64,000 bases of DNA from an uncultured Pseudohongiella sp. (GTDB taxonomy: Bacteria > Pseudomonadota > Gammaproteobacteria > Pseudomonadales > Pseudohongiellaceae), in assembly GCA_951812965.1 (NCBI GenBank), contig OX638341.1, positions 1,160,438-1,224,437 of the forward strand. Direction: 5' to 3'. A program made the position numbers and the translations under genes. Positions 28,453-39,833 of this stretch are shown here, in pieces (position 1 is the first letter of the stretch; the number at the start of each line of letters is the position of its first letter). The notes under the pieces are model-generated. The model searched no databases, was not told the DNA's origin, and was given only the letters and a program-made list of their open reading frames with translations.

Positions 28453-30584
28453 TGACGGGACTGGATAGACGCATTGAAGCGGGCGATCCCAACATATTGG
28501 GCGCGCGCTTCGATGGCGAAGGAACGCGATTCGCGCTGTACTCGGCTCATGCCGAGGCGGTCGAGTTGTGCCTTTACGACGAGCGCGGGAAGAAGCCGGC
28601 CGGTCGGATGTTTCTGCCGGAACGCACGCACGGCGTCTGGCACGGCTACATCCCCGGACTGCCAGCGGGAACCTGCTACGGCTATCGTGTCTACGGCCCT
28701 TATGCGCCCCATGCGGGCCATCGGTTCAACCCGGCGAAATTGTTGCTCGATCCCCATGCCAGGGCCATGGCGGGCGAATTTCGTCCCGACTCATCCCATT
28801 TCGGTTATGAACCAGGCCATCCCGAGCTCGATCTCGCGCCTGACCGGCGCGACAACGCGGACCACATGCCGAAGGCGGTCGTAACCGCCGAATCCGCGTC
28901 CGCGCCGGCTCACCGCCGGCCGCTTACGCCCTGGCCGCAGACCGTCATTTACGAATGTCACGTCAAGGGTTTCACCCGGCTGCATCCAGATGTCCCGGAA
29001 CCCTTGCGCGGCACCTTTGCGGGGCTGGCCCAGCCCAGGGTAATCGCCTACCTGAAAGCGCTGGGAATCACTTCGGTGGAACTGATGCCGGTGCATGCCT
29101 TCATCAGCGAATCCAATGTTTTGGACAAGGGACTGGTGAATTACTGGGGCTATAACAGTCTGAATTTCTTCTGTCTTCATCCCGCTTATCTCGGCGCCGG
29201 CGGCGCGGCCGATTTTCGTGAAATGGTCGATCGCTTTCACGACGCCGGTCTGGAAGTCATTCTCGACGTGGTCTACAACCACACCTGCGAAGGCGACCAC
29301 CTCGGCCCCACGCTCAGTTTCAAGGGCATAGACAATCTGACCTACTACCAGTTGTTGCCCGGCGACAGGCGTTTTTACATCAACGACAGCGGTTGCGGAA
29401 ATACACTCAACATCGCGCATCCCCAGGTGCTGCGGCTGATCATGGACAGCCTGCGCTATTGGGCCGGTGAAATGGGAATCGACGGCTTCCGTTTTGATCT
29501 TGCAGCCATTCTGGGCCGCCAGGAACGCGGTTTCGATCCGAACGCGCCGTTTTTCCAGACTCTGGCCCAGGACCCTGTGCTTGCCGGAGTCAAACTGATC
29601 GCCGAACCCTGGGATATCGGCCCCGGCGGCTATCAACTCGGCGGGTTTCCCGCCGGCTGGAGCGAATGGAACGACCGCTATCGTGATACCATTCGCCGCT
29701 TTTGGCGCGGTGATCCCGATCAGTTGCCGGAACTTGCCCGCCGCCTGCACGGCTCGGGCGACTTGTTCGAAAATGCCGGGCGCCGGCCTTGGGCGAGCAT
29801 CAACTTTGCGGCGTCCCACGACGGGTTTACATTGCGCGATCTCGTCAGCTTCGAGCAGCGCCACAATGAAGCGAACCATGAACAGAACAAGGACGGGCAC
29901 GGCAGCAACTACGGCGACAACCACGGCGTGGAAGGCCCGGTCGACGATCCCGTGGTCGATGCGAGGCGCTGGCGCCGGCAGCGAAACCTGTTGACGACCT
30001 TGGCCGTTTCGCATGGCGTACCGATGATTGCCGCGGGAGACGAGTTCGGCCGCAGCCAGTCGGGCAATAACAATGTCTGGTGTCACGACAGCCCAATGAA
30101 CTGGATCGACTGGGAAGGAATAACGCCCCAGGGTGAGTCTCTGCGGCAATTCACTTGCAGATTACTGGAATTGCGGCGGCGCTTCCCGGCCCTGCAGGCC
30201 GGAGAATACCGGCATCGCCCAGACGGAACCGGCGACGAAGGCATTCAATGGCTGACCGCCGTGGGCACGCCAATGTGCGACGAACATTGGCATGAACCCG
30301 ACCGAAAGATTCTCGGTTACCTGCTGACCGATGGCGGCGAGCCGAACTCGCGGCGCCTGCTGGTCATCTTCAATGCCTCGCAACATGCCGAAAGTTTCCG
30401 CTTGCCGGACCGGCCCGAAGGAATCTGGAAGATGGTCGTAGATACGGCTGACATCGAACTGAATAATGCGGAAACGGAATTTTCCGCCGGCGCCGGCATC
30501 GAGCTGCCCGCCCAATCGATCAGAATTCTCGGCAATCCGCTCCTTGAATCAGGCGAGCCCGCGGAGGAGGGCAAACCATCATGA
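28452..30584 (+). CDS. glgX: Glycogen debranching enzyme
   Basis: A 710-residue GH13_11 enzyme. It has the CBM48-like N-terminus (GTRFALYSAHAEAVELCLYD), the barrel motifs DVVYNHTCEGD and GIDGFRFDLAAILG, and the acid in IAEPWDIGPGGY. This family hydrolyses alpha-1,6 links of phosphorylase-limit glycogen. The ATG at 28452 shares a base with the glgB stop (TGATG), so translation is coupled. An in-frame TTG one codon earlier is possible. Confidence 0.97.
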   Translation: MTGLDRRIEAGDPNILGARFDGEGTRFALYSAHAEAVELCLYDERGKKPAGRMFLPERTHGVWHGYIPGLPAGTCYGYRVYGPYAPHAGHRFNPAKLLLDPHARAMAGEFRPDSSHFGYEPGHPELDLAPDRRDNADHMPKAVVTAESASAPAHRRPLTPWPQTVIYECHVKGFTRLHPDVPEPLRGTFAGLAQPRVIAYLKALGITSVELMPVHAFISESNVLDKGLVNYWGYNSLNFFCLHPAYLGAGGAADFREMVDRFHDAGLEVILDVVYNHTCEGDHLGPTLSFKGIDNLTYYQLLPGDRRFYINDSGCGNTLNIAHPQVLRLIMDSLRYWAGEMGIDGFRFDLAAILGRQERGFDPNAPFFQTLAQDPVLAGVKLIAEPWDIGPGGYQLGGFPAGWSEWNDRYRDTIRRFWRGDPDQLPELARRLHGSGDLFENAGRRPWASINFAASHDGFTLRDLVSFEQRHNEANHEQNKDGHGSNYGDNHGVEGPVDDPVVDARRWRRQRNLLTTLAVSHGVPMIAAGDEFGRSQSGNNNVWCHDSPMNWIDWEGITPQGESLRQFTCRLLELRRRFPALQAGEYRHRPDGTGDEGIQWLTAVGTPMCDEHWHEPDRKILGYLLTDGGEPNSRRLLVIFNASQHAESFRLPDRPEGIWKMVVDTADIELNNAETEFSAGAGIELPAQSIRILGNPLLESGEPAEEGKPS

Positions 30585-33031
30585 ATGAAAATTCGCATGC
30601 GCCTGTCGACTCGGCCGAAGACATCGGCCGCGATCTGAAACGTCATTTCGAGTTCACTCTCGGCCGCGACGAGGTCGGCGATTCTCACCATTATTTGTAT
30701 ACCGCATTGGCGATTACCGTGCGTGACCGCATGATCGGCCGCTGGCGCGCCACGCGCGAACGCTACCGCCGGGGAAAAGTGAAACGCGTAAGCTATCTGT
30801 CCATGGAATTCCTCATGGGCCGTACGCTGACCAACGCCATGCTCAACTTGCGGATCGAAGATGAAGTGCGGGAAGCCGTCAAGGCCTATTCCTGCCAACT
30901 GGAGCACCTTGAGAACGAGGAAGCCGACGCCGGTCTCGGCAATGGCGGACTCGGGCGGCTGGCGGCTTGCTTTCTCGACAGTTGCGCAACGCTGGAATTA
31001 CCGGTAACCGGTTACGGCATCCGTTACGAATACGGCATGTTTCGCCAGACCATCGAAGACGGTAACCAGATCGAGCAGCCCGACCCTTGGCTCCGCTACG
31101 GAAATCCATGGGAAATTGAAAGCCCCGACGCCAGCAGGCTGGTGAAGTTCTTCGGGCGTCTCGAAAAACATCTGGACGAAAACGGCGAGTTGCAGGTCCG
31201 ATGGGTGGATACCCTCGACGTGCTGGCGGTTCCATACGACCTGGCCATACCCGGCTACCGCAACGACACCGTCAACACCTTGCGTTTGTGGAAGTCCGAG
31301 GCCACCGACAGGTTCAACCTGGAAGAGTTCAATTCCGGCAGTTATACCGATGCGGTCGCGGCCAAGAATCTCGCCGAGCAGATCACCATGGTGCTGTACC
31401 CCAACGACGCCAGTGAGGCCGGCAAGGAACTGCGACTGCGCCAGCAATATTTCCTGGCCTCGGCCAGCTTGCAGGACGTGATCTGGCGATGGATTCGGGA
31501 CAATGGCGAGGATTTCAGCGAGTTCGCCGAAAAATCCGTATTCCAGTTGAACGACACCCACCCGACGGTGGCCATTGCCGAACTGATGCGGCTGCTCATG
31601 GACGACAATGGCCTGAGCTGGGACGAAGCCTGGGAAATCACCACCAAGAGTATGGCCTATACCAATCACACCTTGTTGCCGGAAGCGCTGGAAGTCTGGC
31701 AGATCAGCCTGTTCGAGCAGTTGCTGCCGCGCCTGCTCGACATAATCTACGAAATCAATGCGCGCTTTCTGGCCACCGTGGAAGAAAAATGGCCCGGAGA
31801 CGCCGAGCGCCGTGAACGCATGTCGATCATCGGCGGCAATTGGCCGGTCGTCAGAATGGCCTATCTCGGCATCGTCGGCAGCTTTTCGGTCAATGGCGTT
31901 TCCGAGTTGCACAGCAATCTGCTGACCCGGACGCTGTTTCGTGATTTTTACGAACTGTGGCCGGAAAAATTCAACAGCAAGACCAATGGAGTGACCCCGC
32001 GGCGCTGGCTGGCTCATTGCAATCCCGGCTTGAGCGAGTTGCTGACCGAGACCATCGGCGACGGCTGGATTCGAAATCTGGACGAGCTTGAGAACCTCAA
32101 GCCTTTTGCCGGCGAAAGTGAATTCGTCAGCCGTTTCATGACGGTACGGCGGGACAACAAATCGCGGCTGGCCAATCTGGTGCGGCGCGAATGCAATGTC
32201 GAATTCGACAAGGAATGGCTGTTCGACGTGCAGGTAAAACGGATTCACGAATACAAGCGGCAATTATTGAATGTGCTGCATATCATTCATGTCTACGATC
32301 GCATTTTGCGCGGCGACACTGCCGGCTTGCAGCCGCGTTGTGTCCTGATCGCCGGCAAGGCGGCGCCGGGCTATGTCATGGCCAAGCGCATCATCAAGCT
32401 GATCAACAATGTCGCCGCCGTGGTCAATGGCGAAACCGCCTGCAAGGATTGGTTGCGGGTGGCATTCCTGCCGGATTACCGGGTCACTTCCATGGAGGTG
32501 ATCTGCCCCGGCACGGATCTGTCGGAACAGATTTCCACCGCCGGCAATGAAGCTTCGGGCACCGGCAACATGAAATTCATGATGAATGGAGCGGTTACGA
32601 TCGGCACCCTCGACGGCGCCAACATCGAGATACTCGAGGCGGCGGGCGAGGAAAACTTTTTTCTGTTCGGCCTGAACGCGGACGAGGTGCGCGAGGCGCG
32701 CCTGTCATATCGGCCTGATGAAATCATCGCCGGCGACAGCGATCTCGCGCAGGTGATGAATCTGATCGATAGCGGACATTTCGATCTGGCCGATCCCGGC
32801 CTGTTTCAGGATATCATCACCGCCGTTCGCAGCCCCCATGAGCCCTGGATGACAGCCGCGGATTTCCACGAATACGTGGAAGCCCAGGGTCGGGCCGGAG
32901 CGGCATTCGCGGATAAATCGCGCTGGTCGCGGATGAGCATTGCGAATGTGGCGTCGAGCGGCCGCTTTTCCAGTGATCGTACCATCAGGGATTATCGGGA
33001 CGGTATCTGGTTTGCCGACAAGAGAAATTGA
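30581..33031 (+). CDS. glgP: Glycogen phosphorylase
   Basis: An 816-residue GT35 enzyme. The PLP lysine is in [19 protein letters not shown] (about K664). Other family blocks are [29 protein letters not shown], and NGVTPRRWL. It releases glucose-1-P from glycogen ends, which pgm in this operon converts to glucose-6-P. Its ATG overlaps the glgX stop by ATGA. Confidence 0.97.
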   Translation: MNENSHAPVDSAEDIGRDLKRHFEFTLGRDEVGDSHHYLYTALAITVRDRMIGRWRATRERYRRGKVKRVSYLSMEFLMGRTLTNAMLNLRIEDEVREAVKAYSCQLEHLENEEADAGLGNGGLGRLAACFLDSCATLELPVTGYGIRYEYGMFRQTIEDGNQIEQPDPWLRYGNPWEIESPDASRLVKFFGRLEKHLDENGELQVRWVDTLDVLAVPYDLAIPGYRNDTVNTLRLWKSEATDRFNLEEFNSGSYTDAVAAKNLAEQITMVLYPNDASEAGKELRLRQQYFLASASLQDVIWRWIRDNGEDFSEFAEKSVFQLNDTHPTVAIAELMRLLMDDNGLSWDEAWEITTKSMAYTNHTLLPEALEVWQISLFEQLLPRLLDIIYEINARFLATVEEKWPGDAERRERMSIIGGNWPVVRMAYLGIVGSFSVNGVSELHSNLLTRTLFRDFYELWPEKFNSKTNGVTPRRWLAHCNPGLSELLTETIGDGWIRNLDELENLKPFAGESEFVSRFMTVRRDNKSRLANLVRRECNVEFDKEWLFDVQVKRIHEYKRQLLNVLHIIHVYDRILRGDTAGLQPRCVLIAGKAAPGYVMAKRIIKLINNVAAVVNGETACKDWLRVAFLPDYRVTSMEVICPGTDLSEQISTAGNEASGTGNMKFMMNGAVTIGTLDGANIEILEAAGEENFFLFGLNADEVREARLSYRPDEIIAGDSDLAQVMNLIDSGHFDLADPGLFQDIITAVRSPHEPWMTAADFHEYVEAQGRAGAAFADKSRWSRMSIANVASSGRFSSDRTIRDYRDGIWFADKRN

Positions 33032-33053
33032 CCAATCACCGGAGGCAAGACCG

Positions 33054-34328
33054 TTGCAAAAACCATTGCAAGGCAGATCACCCCGAAGCCGTCTGACGCG
33101 CGCTACCCTGGCTCTCGTCCTGGCCGGCGGACGCGGCTCCCGATTGTATGAATTGACCAACTGGCGGGCGAAACCAGCGCTGTATTTCGGCGGCAAGTAC
33201 CGCATTATCGACTTCCCGCTGTCGAATTGCGTCAACTCCGGCATCCGCCGCATCGGCGTATTGACCCAGTACAAGGCGCATTCGCTGGTTCGGCACCTGG
33301 TGCGCGGCTGGAGCCATTTCAAGAAGGAACTTGGGGAATTCGTCGAAGTGCTGCCGGCTTCACAGCGATACTCCGACGACTGGTACCAGGGCACGGCGGA
33401 CGCGATCTATCAGAATCTCGATATCATCCGCGCCGAACAGCCGGAATTCGTCATGATTCTGTCGGGCGATCATGTGTACCAGATGGATTATTCCCAGATG
33501 CTGATGGATTTTGCGAAAAGCGGCGCCGACATGACGGTCTGCTGCCTGGAAGTGCCGGTGGAGGAAGCGGCAAACGCCTATGGCGTCATGCAGGTCGACG
33601 AAAACAACCGGGTAGTCGGCTTCGAGGAAAAACCCGCAAATCCCACCCCGATTCCCGGTAACGACAAGCTTACCCTGGCCTCGATGGGCAATTATGTTTT
33701 CCGCACGGAGTTCCTGTTCGAACAGCTCATCAAGGATTCGCGAAATCCCGCGTCGAGCCACGATTTCGGCAATGACATCATTCCCTCGCTGATCGGCGAT
33801 CACCATGTCAGAGCCTTCGCTTTTCGTAACGAGGAGACCGGCGAGCGCGCCTACTGGCGCGATGTCGGCACGCTGGATGCGTTCTGGCAGGCGAACATGG
33901 AAATGATCAGCGCCGAACCGCGTTTCAATCTCTACGATCCGCACTGGCCGCTCTGGACCTACCAGGAGCAATTGCCGCCGGCAAAATTTGTATTCGACGA
34001 CGAAGACCGCCGCGGCATGGCGGTGGATTCCATGGTTTCCGGCGGCTGTATCATTTCCGGCGCCGTGGTGCGGCGATCCTTGCTGTTCAGCAATGTCCGC
34101 GTACGTTCCTACAGCACCGTGGAAGATTCGGTAATCTTGCCCGGCGCCGATATCGGCCGGAATTGCCGCCTGAAAAACACGGTGGTCGACCGGGGTTGCT
34201 GGATCCCCGACGGCATGGTAATCGGCCACGACCGGGAACAGGACATCGCCAGCGGCTTCCGTGTTTCGCGCAGCGGCGTGGTTCTGGTGACCCGGGGCAT
34301 GTTGGGACAGCCAGAGGGTTACGTTTGA
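33054..34328 (+). CDS. glgC: Glucose-1-phosphate adenylyltransferase (ADP-glucose pyrophosphorylase)
   Basis: A 424-residue enzyme making ADP-glucose, the glycogen synthase donor. The nucleotide site is [16 protein letters not shown], followed by [16 protein letters not shown], and the C-terminal left-handed beta helix is seen in repeated hydrophobic turns ([12 protein letters not shown] type). The start is set by a strong GGAGG at 33041-33045 followed eight bases later by TTG at 33054; the open frame continues upstream into glgP but is not family-like. This gives the standard length (E. coli about 431). The gap to glgP is 22 bp. Confidence 0.95.
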   Translation: MQKPLQGRSPRSRLTRATLALVLAGGRGSRLYELTNWRAKPALYFGGKYRIIDFPLSNCVNSGIRRIGVLTQYKAHSLVRHLVRGWSHFKKELGEFVEVLPASQRYSDDWYQGTADAIYQNLDIIRAEQPEFVMILSGDHVYQMDYSQMLMDFAKSGADMTVCCLEVPVEEAANAYGVMQVDENNRVVGFEEKPANPTPIPGNDKLTLASMGNYVFRTEFLFEQLIKDSRNPASSHDFGNDIIPSLIGDHHVRAFAFRNEETGERAYWRDVGTLDAFWQANMEMISAEPRFNLYDPHWPLWTYQEQLPPAKFVFDDEDRRGMAVDSMVSGGCIISGAVVRRSLLFSNVRVRSYSTVEDSVILPGADIGRNCRLKNTVVDRGCWIPDGMVIGHDREQDIASGFRVSRSGVVLVTRGMLGQPEGYV

Positions 34329-35984
<1,656 letters not shown>

Positions 35985-36001
35985 TCACAGGTGGCAGCGA
36001 A

Positions 36002-37597
36002 GTGAAAATCTGCATGCTTGCCGCTGAAAACGGCTCGATTCCCGGCGCGAAGATCGGCGGTCTCGGTGACGTGGTCAGGGATATTCCCCGGGCGCTGGCC
36101 GGCATAGGGCACGAAATGGTGCACGAAATCGACGTCGTCATGCCCGGCTACCAGCGCTTCGCCGAATCGACCGGCGCCGAAACGCAACCCCCGCTCAAGG
36201 TCCGGTTTCGCGGGGAAACGCTTCAGGTTGCAGTCAGTCAATTGCGTGACGAGGACAGCGGCGTTCGCTGCCGGCTGCTCGATCATCCGCTGTTTGCTGT
36301 CGGCGGGCCGGGCAGGATCTATTGCAACGATCCGCCGGAGCGTCCGTTCGCTTCCGACGCGTCCAAGTTCGCACTGTTCGGCGCCGCGGCCTGTCAATTG
36401 TTGGCTGAGGATCGGCTGGGAGAAGTCGACGTCATTCATCTGCACGACTGGCACGCGGCCTTCGCCGCTATGTTGATCCGCTTCGACCCACGTTACGCGC
36501 TTCTCGGAGATGCCCGGCTGGTAGTCACGATCCACAATCTGGCCATGCAAGGCATCCGGCCCTTCGCCCATGACGACTCTTCGCTGGACGCCTGGTTTCC
36601 GGGGCTGAATTTCAAGAGGAAGGCAATAGCCGATCCGCGGTATCCGGACAGTTTCAATCCGCTGCGCGCGGCGATCAATCTCTGCGACAAGGTGCACACG
36701 GTTTCACCTGCCTACGCCAGGGAAATCCGCAAGAGCAATCAACCCGAGATCGGATTCCATGGCGGTGAAGGACTCGAGCGCGACCTGCAACGTGCGCATC
36801 GGGCGGGCAGGTTGAGCGGAATCCTCAATGGCTGCGAGTACGGCGAGCCCGACCTTGCCTTGCCTTCATCGGAAGAACTTTTCGATGCAGCCAGGCAGCA
36901 GGTTTTTCACTGGCTCGGCGACGGCCCCCAGGTGGAAAGCGCCCATTTCATTGCCCTTGAGCGGCTCGCGCAATGGCGCGAACGACCTCCAGCGCACTGG
37001 ATAACGTCGATTTCGCGGCTGACTCCACAGAAAACGGCATTGTTCGAGGTTGCGATGGGAAACGACAGGACTTGCCTGGAAAACATCCTCGCCGAACTGC
37101 CGCCGGATCACGTTTTCGTCTTGCTGGGCAGCGGTGATGCGGAGATCGAAGGCTTTTTCACCCACTGCGCCGCCCGTTACGGGAATTTCCTGTTTCTCAA
37201 GGGCTATTCCGAGCCCTTGTCGCAGACTATCTACGCAATTGGCAGCCTCTTTCTGATGCCGAGTTCCTTCGAGCCTTGCGGCATCGGCCAGATGCTGGCG
37301 ATGCGCTCCGGCCAGCCTTGTCTCGCGCATCGCGTCGGCGGCCTGAAAGACACGATCGAAAACAATGTCGACGGTTTCACTTTTACCGGCCGCGATCAGA
37401 CCCATCAGGCTGCCGCCTTCGTCCGAAAATTCAGACAGGCGCTGTCGCTGAAGCGCCGTTCGCCGGGGCGCTGGGAAGACATCTGCCGGGCAGCCGCCGC
37501 CCGCAGATTCAGTTGGGAGAATTCGGCGCGAGAGTATTGTTTGCAGCTATATGGCGGCCTGACTGTAAAGTCTGAAGCACGGTCCGATTTGCTGTAG
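36002..37597 (+). CDS. glgA: Glycogen synthase (ADP-glucose)
   Basis: A 531-residue GT5 enzyme. The donor motif KIGGLGDVVRDIPRAL is at residues 17-32, as in the usual K-x-G-G-L; HLHDWHAAFAAMLIR and the C-terminal PSSFEPCGIGQMLAMR, with the catalytic-pair glutamate region, follow. It starts with GTG at 36002. It is the last gene of the pgi-glgBXPC-pgm-glgA run and converges with malQ. The mid region is somewhat divergent from enterobacterial GlgA. Confidence 0.93.
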   Translation: MKICMLAAENGSIPGAKIGGLGDVVRDIPRALAGIGHEMVHEIDVVMPGYQRFAESTGAETQPPLKVRFRGETLQVAVSQLRDEDSGVRCRLLDHPLFAVGGPGRIYCNDPPERPFASDASKFALFGAAACQLLAEDRLGEVDVIHLHDWHAAFAAMLIRFDPRYALLGDARLVVTIHNLAMQGIRPFAHDDSSLDAWFPGLNFKRKAIADPRYPDSFNPLRAAINLCDKVHTVSPAYAREIRKSNQPEIGFHGGEGLERDLQRAHRAGRLSGILNGCEYGEPDLALPSSEELFDAARQQVFHWLGDGPQVESAHFIALERLAQWRERPPAHWITSISRLTPQKTALFEVAMGNDRTCLENILAELPPDHVFVLLGSGDAEIEGFFTHCAARYGNFLFLKGYSEPLSQTIYAIGSLFLMPSSFEPCGIGQMLAMRSGQPCLAHRVGGLKDTIENNVDGFTFTGRDQTHQAAAFVRKFRQALSLKRRSPGRWEDICRAAAARRFSWENSAREYCLQLYGGLTVKSEARSDLL

Positions 37598-37619
37598 GCG
37601 CGCCGTATGCGTGGCCGCA

Positions 37620-39239
37620 TCAGGTGCGGGCGAGGCATGCCTCGCCCCTACATGTTCTTCCGCTTTTTTGGGTAAGTTTGCTCAGCAAGTCCCAGTCGAT
37701 ATTCTTGAATTCCGCCTCGCTCATCCGCCAACTCCAGTTGCCGGTGGTCGTTCCCGGGACATTGATCCGCGCCCGGGAAGGAAGCGCCAGCAGATCCTGG
37801 ACGCTGACGATAGCGGTTCGCGCCCGCGATGACATGACCAGTTCCAGCAAGCGCGTCACATTTTCTCCGATGTCTTCGCTGTGGCTGATGTGATGAAACA
37901 GCCGCCACTTCACCGCGTCGTCGCAATCGTCCTCCAGCCAGCCGCGCGCGGTATTGTTGTCGTGCGTGCCCAGATAGACCACCGAGTTTTCGCGATGGTT
38001 CCGCGGCAGATAAGGATTGTCGGCGTGGTCGTCGACGAAGGCGAACTGCATCACCAGCATCCCCGGCAGGCCGTAACGATCCCGCGCTTGCACGACATCC
38101 GGAGTGATCGTGCCCAGATCTTCCGCGACGACGGGGAATTGCGGGTAAGCCGATTTCAGCGCGTCGAACAGTTCATGGGTCGGAACCTGGCGCCAGTGCC
38201 CGTGCATGGCGTTTTCGCAGGGAACCGGAACTTCCCAGCATTGCACCAGGCCCCGGAAGTGATCGATGCGAACGATATCAAAACGGTCGAACAGGGCGCC
38301 CATGCGCTCCACCCACCAGGCAAAACCTTGCCTTTGAAGTTCCTGCCAGTCATACAGGGGGTTGTTCCAGAGTTGCCCGTCCGGGCTGAAATAATCCGGC
38401 GGAACGCCTGACACCGCCGTCGGCCGCTTGTCCTGATCAAGCTGATAGACTTCGCTTTTGGCCCAGACATCAGCGCTTTCGAGGTTCGAATAGATGGGCA
38501 TGTCGCCGAAGATCAACAGGCCTCTTTCGTTGCAATAGCTCTTGAGCCGCTGCCATTGCCGGAAGAAAAAGTACTGCAGGATTTGCCAGCGCTCGATTTC
38601 CGTTGCCAGCCGCCGGCGCGCGTCTGCGAGAGCGGCCGGGCCGCGGTCACGCAGTCCGGCCGGCCAATCGGTCCAGGATTTGCCGGGGAATTCCGCCGTC
38701 AGCGCCATGAAAAGCGAGTAGTCATCCAGCCAATGCCGTTGTTGCCGACAAAACTCCTCGAATTCGGACAATCTTTCCCCGTAAGGGCGAGGCATGCCTC
38801 GCCCGCGTTTTCGGGGCATCTCCTCGATCCGTGCATGGCCAAGGCCTTCCGCAAATCGGGCGCTGGCTAGCTGCAGGGCCGCCATCTTGAGTCGGGACAC
38901 TTTATTGTAATCAATCTCCCTGGGAGGCAGGTCCTGGGGAGGGTTCAACTCATCGTCCGTCAACAGTCCAGCCTCGGCGAGAGCCGCCAGGTCGATCAAC
39001 AAGGGATTCCCGGCGAAGTTCGAGCTGCTGTCATAAGGAGACCCACCGGCCTGGGGATTTGGCGGATTGAGCGGCAGCACCTGCCAATATCGCTGTCCGG
39101 CCGCCTGCAATCGATCCGCGAACCGATAGGCTTTTTCGCCGAAATCGCCGATACCGAATCGCGACGGCAGCGAGAAAATCGGCAGCAGCACGCCACTCGC
39201 CCTTGTTGCCGGCGGCATCAAAATAGACTCATTGTGCAA
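37620..39239 (-). CDS. malQ: 4-alpha-glucanotransferase (amylomaltase)
   Basis: A 539-residue GH77 enzyme. It starts ASGVLLPIFSLPSRFGIGDFG and has DNPYLPRNHRENSVVYLGTHD, DMPIYSNLESADVW, FDIVRIDHFRGL with the nucleophile Asp, and VVAEDLGTITPDV with the acid. It transfers alpha-1,4-glucan chains and recycles maltodextrins from glycogen breakdown. The start is TTG at 39239 with AAGGA five bases upstream; an ATG at 39218 is the alternative. Two odd points: residues about 145-152 (RKRGRGMPRP) come from an inserted palindromic element, and the C-terminus GEACLART comes from another copy. Confidence 0.93.
   Translation of the reverse strand: MHNESILMPPATRASGVLLPIFSLPSRFGIGDFGEKAYRFADRLQAAGQRYWQVLPLNPPNPQAGGSPYDSSSNFAGNPLLIDLAALAEAGLLTDDELNPPQDLPPREIDYNKVSRLKMAALQLASARFAEGLGHARIEEMPRKRGRGMPRPYGERLSEFEEFCRQQRHWLDDYSLFMALTAEFPGKSWTDWPAGLRDRGPAALADARRRLATEIERWQILQYFFFRQWQRLKSYCNERGLLIFGDMPIYSNLESADVWAKSEVYQLDQDKRPTAVSGVPPDYFSPDGQLWNNPLYDWQELQRQGFAWWVERMGALFDRFDIVRIDHFRGLVQCWEVPVPCENAMHGHWRQVPTHELFDALKSAYPQFPVVAEDLGTITPDVVQARDRYGLPGMLVMQFAFVDDHADNPYLPRNHRENSVVYLGTHDNNTARGWLEDDCDDAVKWRLFHHISHSEDIGENVTRLLELVMSSRARTAIVSVQDLLALPSRARINVPGTTTGNWSWRMSEAEFKNIDWDLLSKLTQKSGRTCRGEACLART
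37624..37651. repeat. Palindromic repeat element, copy 1 (malQ end)
   Basis: GGGCGAGGCATGCCTCGCCC (37628-37647) is a perfect 20-bp palindrome with partly paired flanks. It lies between glgA and malQ, and the last malQ codons (reading GEACLART before the stop at 37620) come from it. The same core recurs at 38785 and 48493. It may also serve as a bidirectional terminator-like hairpin between the convergent genes. Confidence 0.85.
38785..38804. repeat. Palindromic repeat element, copy 2, inside malQ
   Basis: GGGCGAGGCATGCCTCGCCC lies wholly inside the malQ reading frame and is translated as about eight residues (GRGMPRP context). The surrounding sequence on both sides is normal MalQ (FAEGLGHARIEEMP before, ERLSEFEEFC after), so the element interrupts a surface-exposed linker between conserved parts without breaking the frame. 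Confidence 0.85.
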
Positions 39240-39287
39240 TTCATTCCTTGATGGATTCCATGGGAGTCCGCGCTGAACGGCTCCAGA

Positions 39288-39833
39288 CTATTCCCCGCCC
39301 GTTTTGAACGCCGCCGCGGGTATCATGTCTTCAATACGTTTCAGCACCACCCCGGCGCGTTGCGCGAGTTCGGCATCTGAGGCGCTGCTGACGGGATGCT
39401 CGATTACCGCGAACGGGTAACCGGGCAAGCCAAGCACCCGCGCCATCAATTCCGCCGCGGAAACAAAGCGGGTCGTCATCACCGCAACCGCCGGCGTTTC
39501 CGCAAGTTCGGCTCTGACCGCGTCATGCAGACTGCACGACGAACAACTGCCTCAGTCGCCCAGCCCGGTGATGGCCAGATTCCAGTTTCTGGCCTCATCG
39601 ATAATGCCCTGTTCCGCCGGCGCGCTGTAATTGGCCTTGGTGCGATGCACGACTTCCGCGACCTGGAACCGTTCCCGCAACATCCGCTCGAGATGGGCGA
39701 AGAAGCCGGCCGCGCCTTCCTTGCCGTTGGAGATAAAGCCGACGACGGCCCGATCGAGCGAAACCGGCCGCGGCGCCGGATTTCTGTCAGCGCCGCGAAC
39801 CTCGCTCGTCGGATCAAGCACGCGAATCGTCAT
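39288..39833 (-). CDS. UGSC-family selenoprotein (in-frame UGA read as selenocysteine)
   Basis: From the ATG at 39833 the frame reads through a TGA (39552-39554) at codon 94 and continues to a stop at 39288, for 181 residues. Around it the protein is ITGLGD-U-GSCSSCSLHD, the (U/C)GSC signature of UGSC proteins. The N-terminal half (LDPTSEVRGADRNPAPRP, VVGFISNGKEGA, VVHRTKANYSAP) and the C-terminal half (VMTTRFVSAAELMARVLGLP, YPFAVIEHPVSS) both match the family, so the TGA lies within one gene. Function is unknown; UxxC-type redox chemistry is an inference. Its ATG overlaps the upstream hydrolase stop by 4 bp, and malQ follows after 48 bp. Standard calling would give two fragments. Confidence 0.9.
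39521..39541 (-). promoter_or_regulatory. Bacterial SECIS-like hairpin of the UGSC gene
   Basis: Ten bases after the UGA, the mRNA can form a 9-bp stem (CGUCGUGCA with UGCAUGACG, one G-U pair) closed by the 3-base loop GUC. The loop begins 20 bases after the UGA and has G first and U second, matching the known bacterial SECIS needs (loop about 16-37 bases downstream, early G). The apex CAGUCUG is identical to that in both SelW genes. Confidence 0.8.

Noticed and set aside
39479..39817. 112-codon minus-strand frame overlapping the UGSC gene
   Set aside because: Arg-rich, with no family resemblance; the overlapping frame with the UGSC motif is the coding one.
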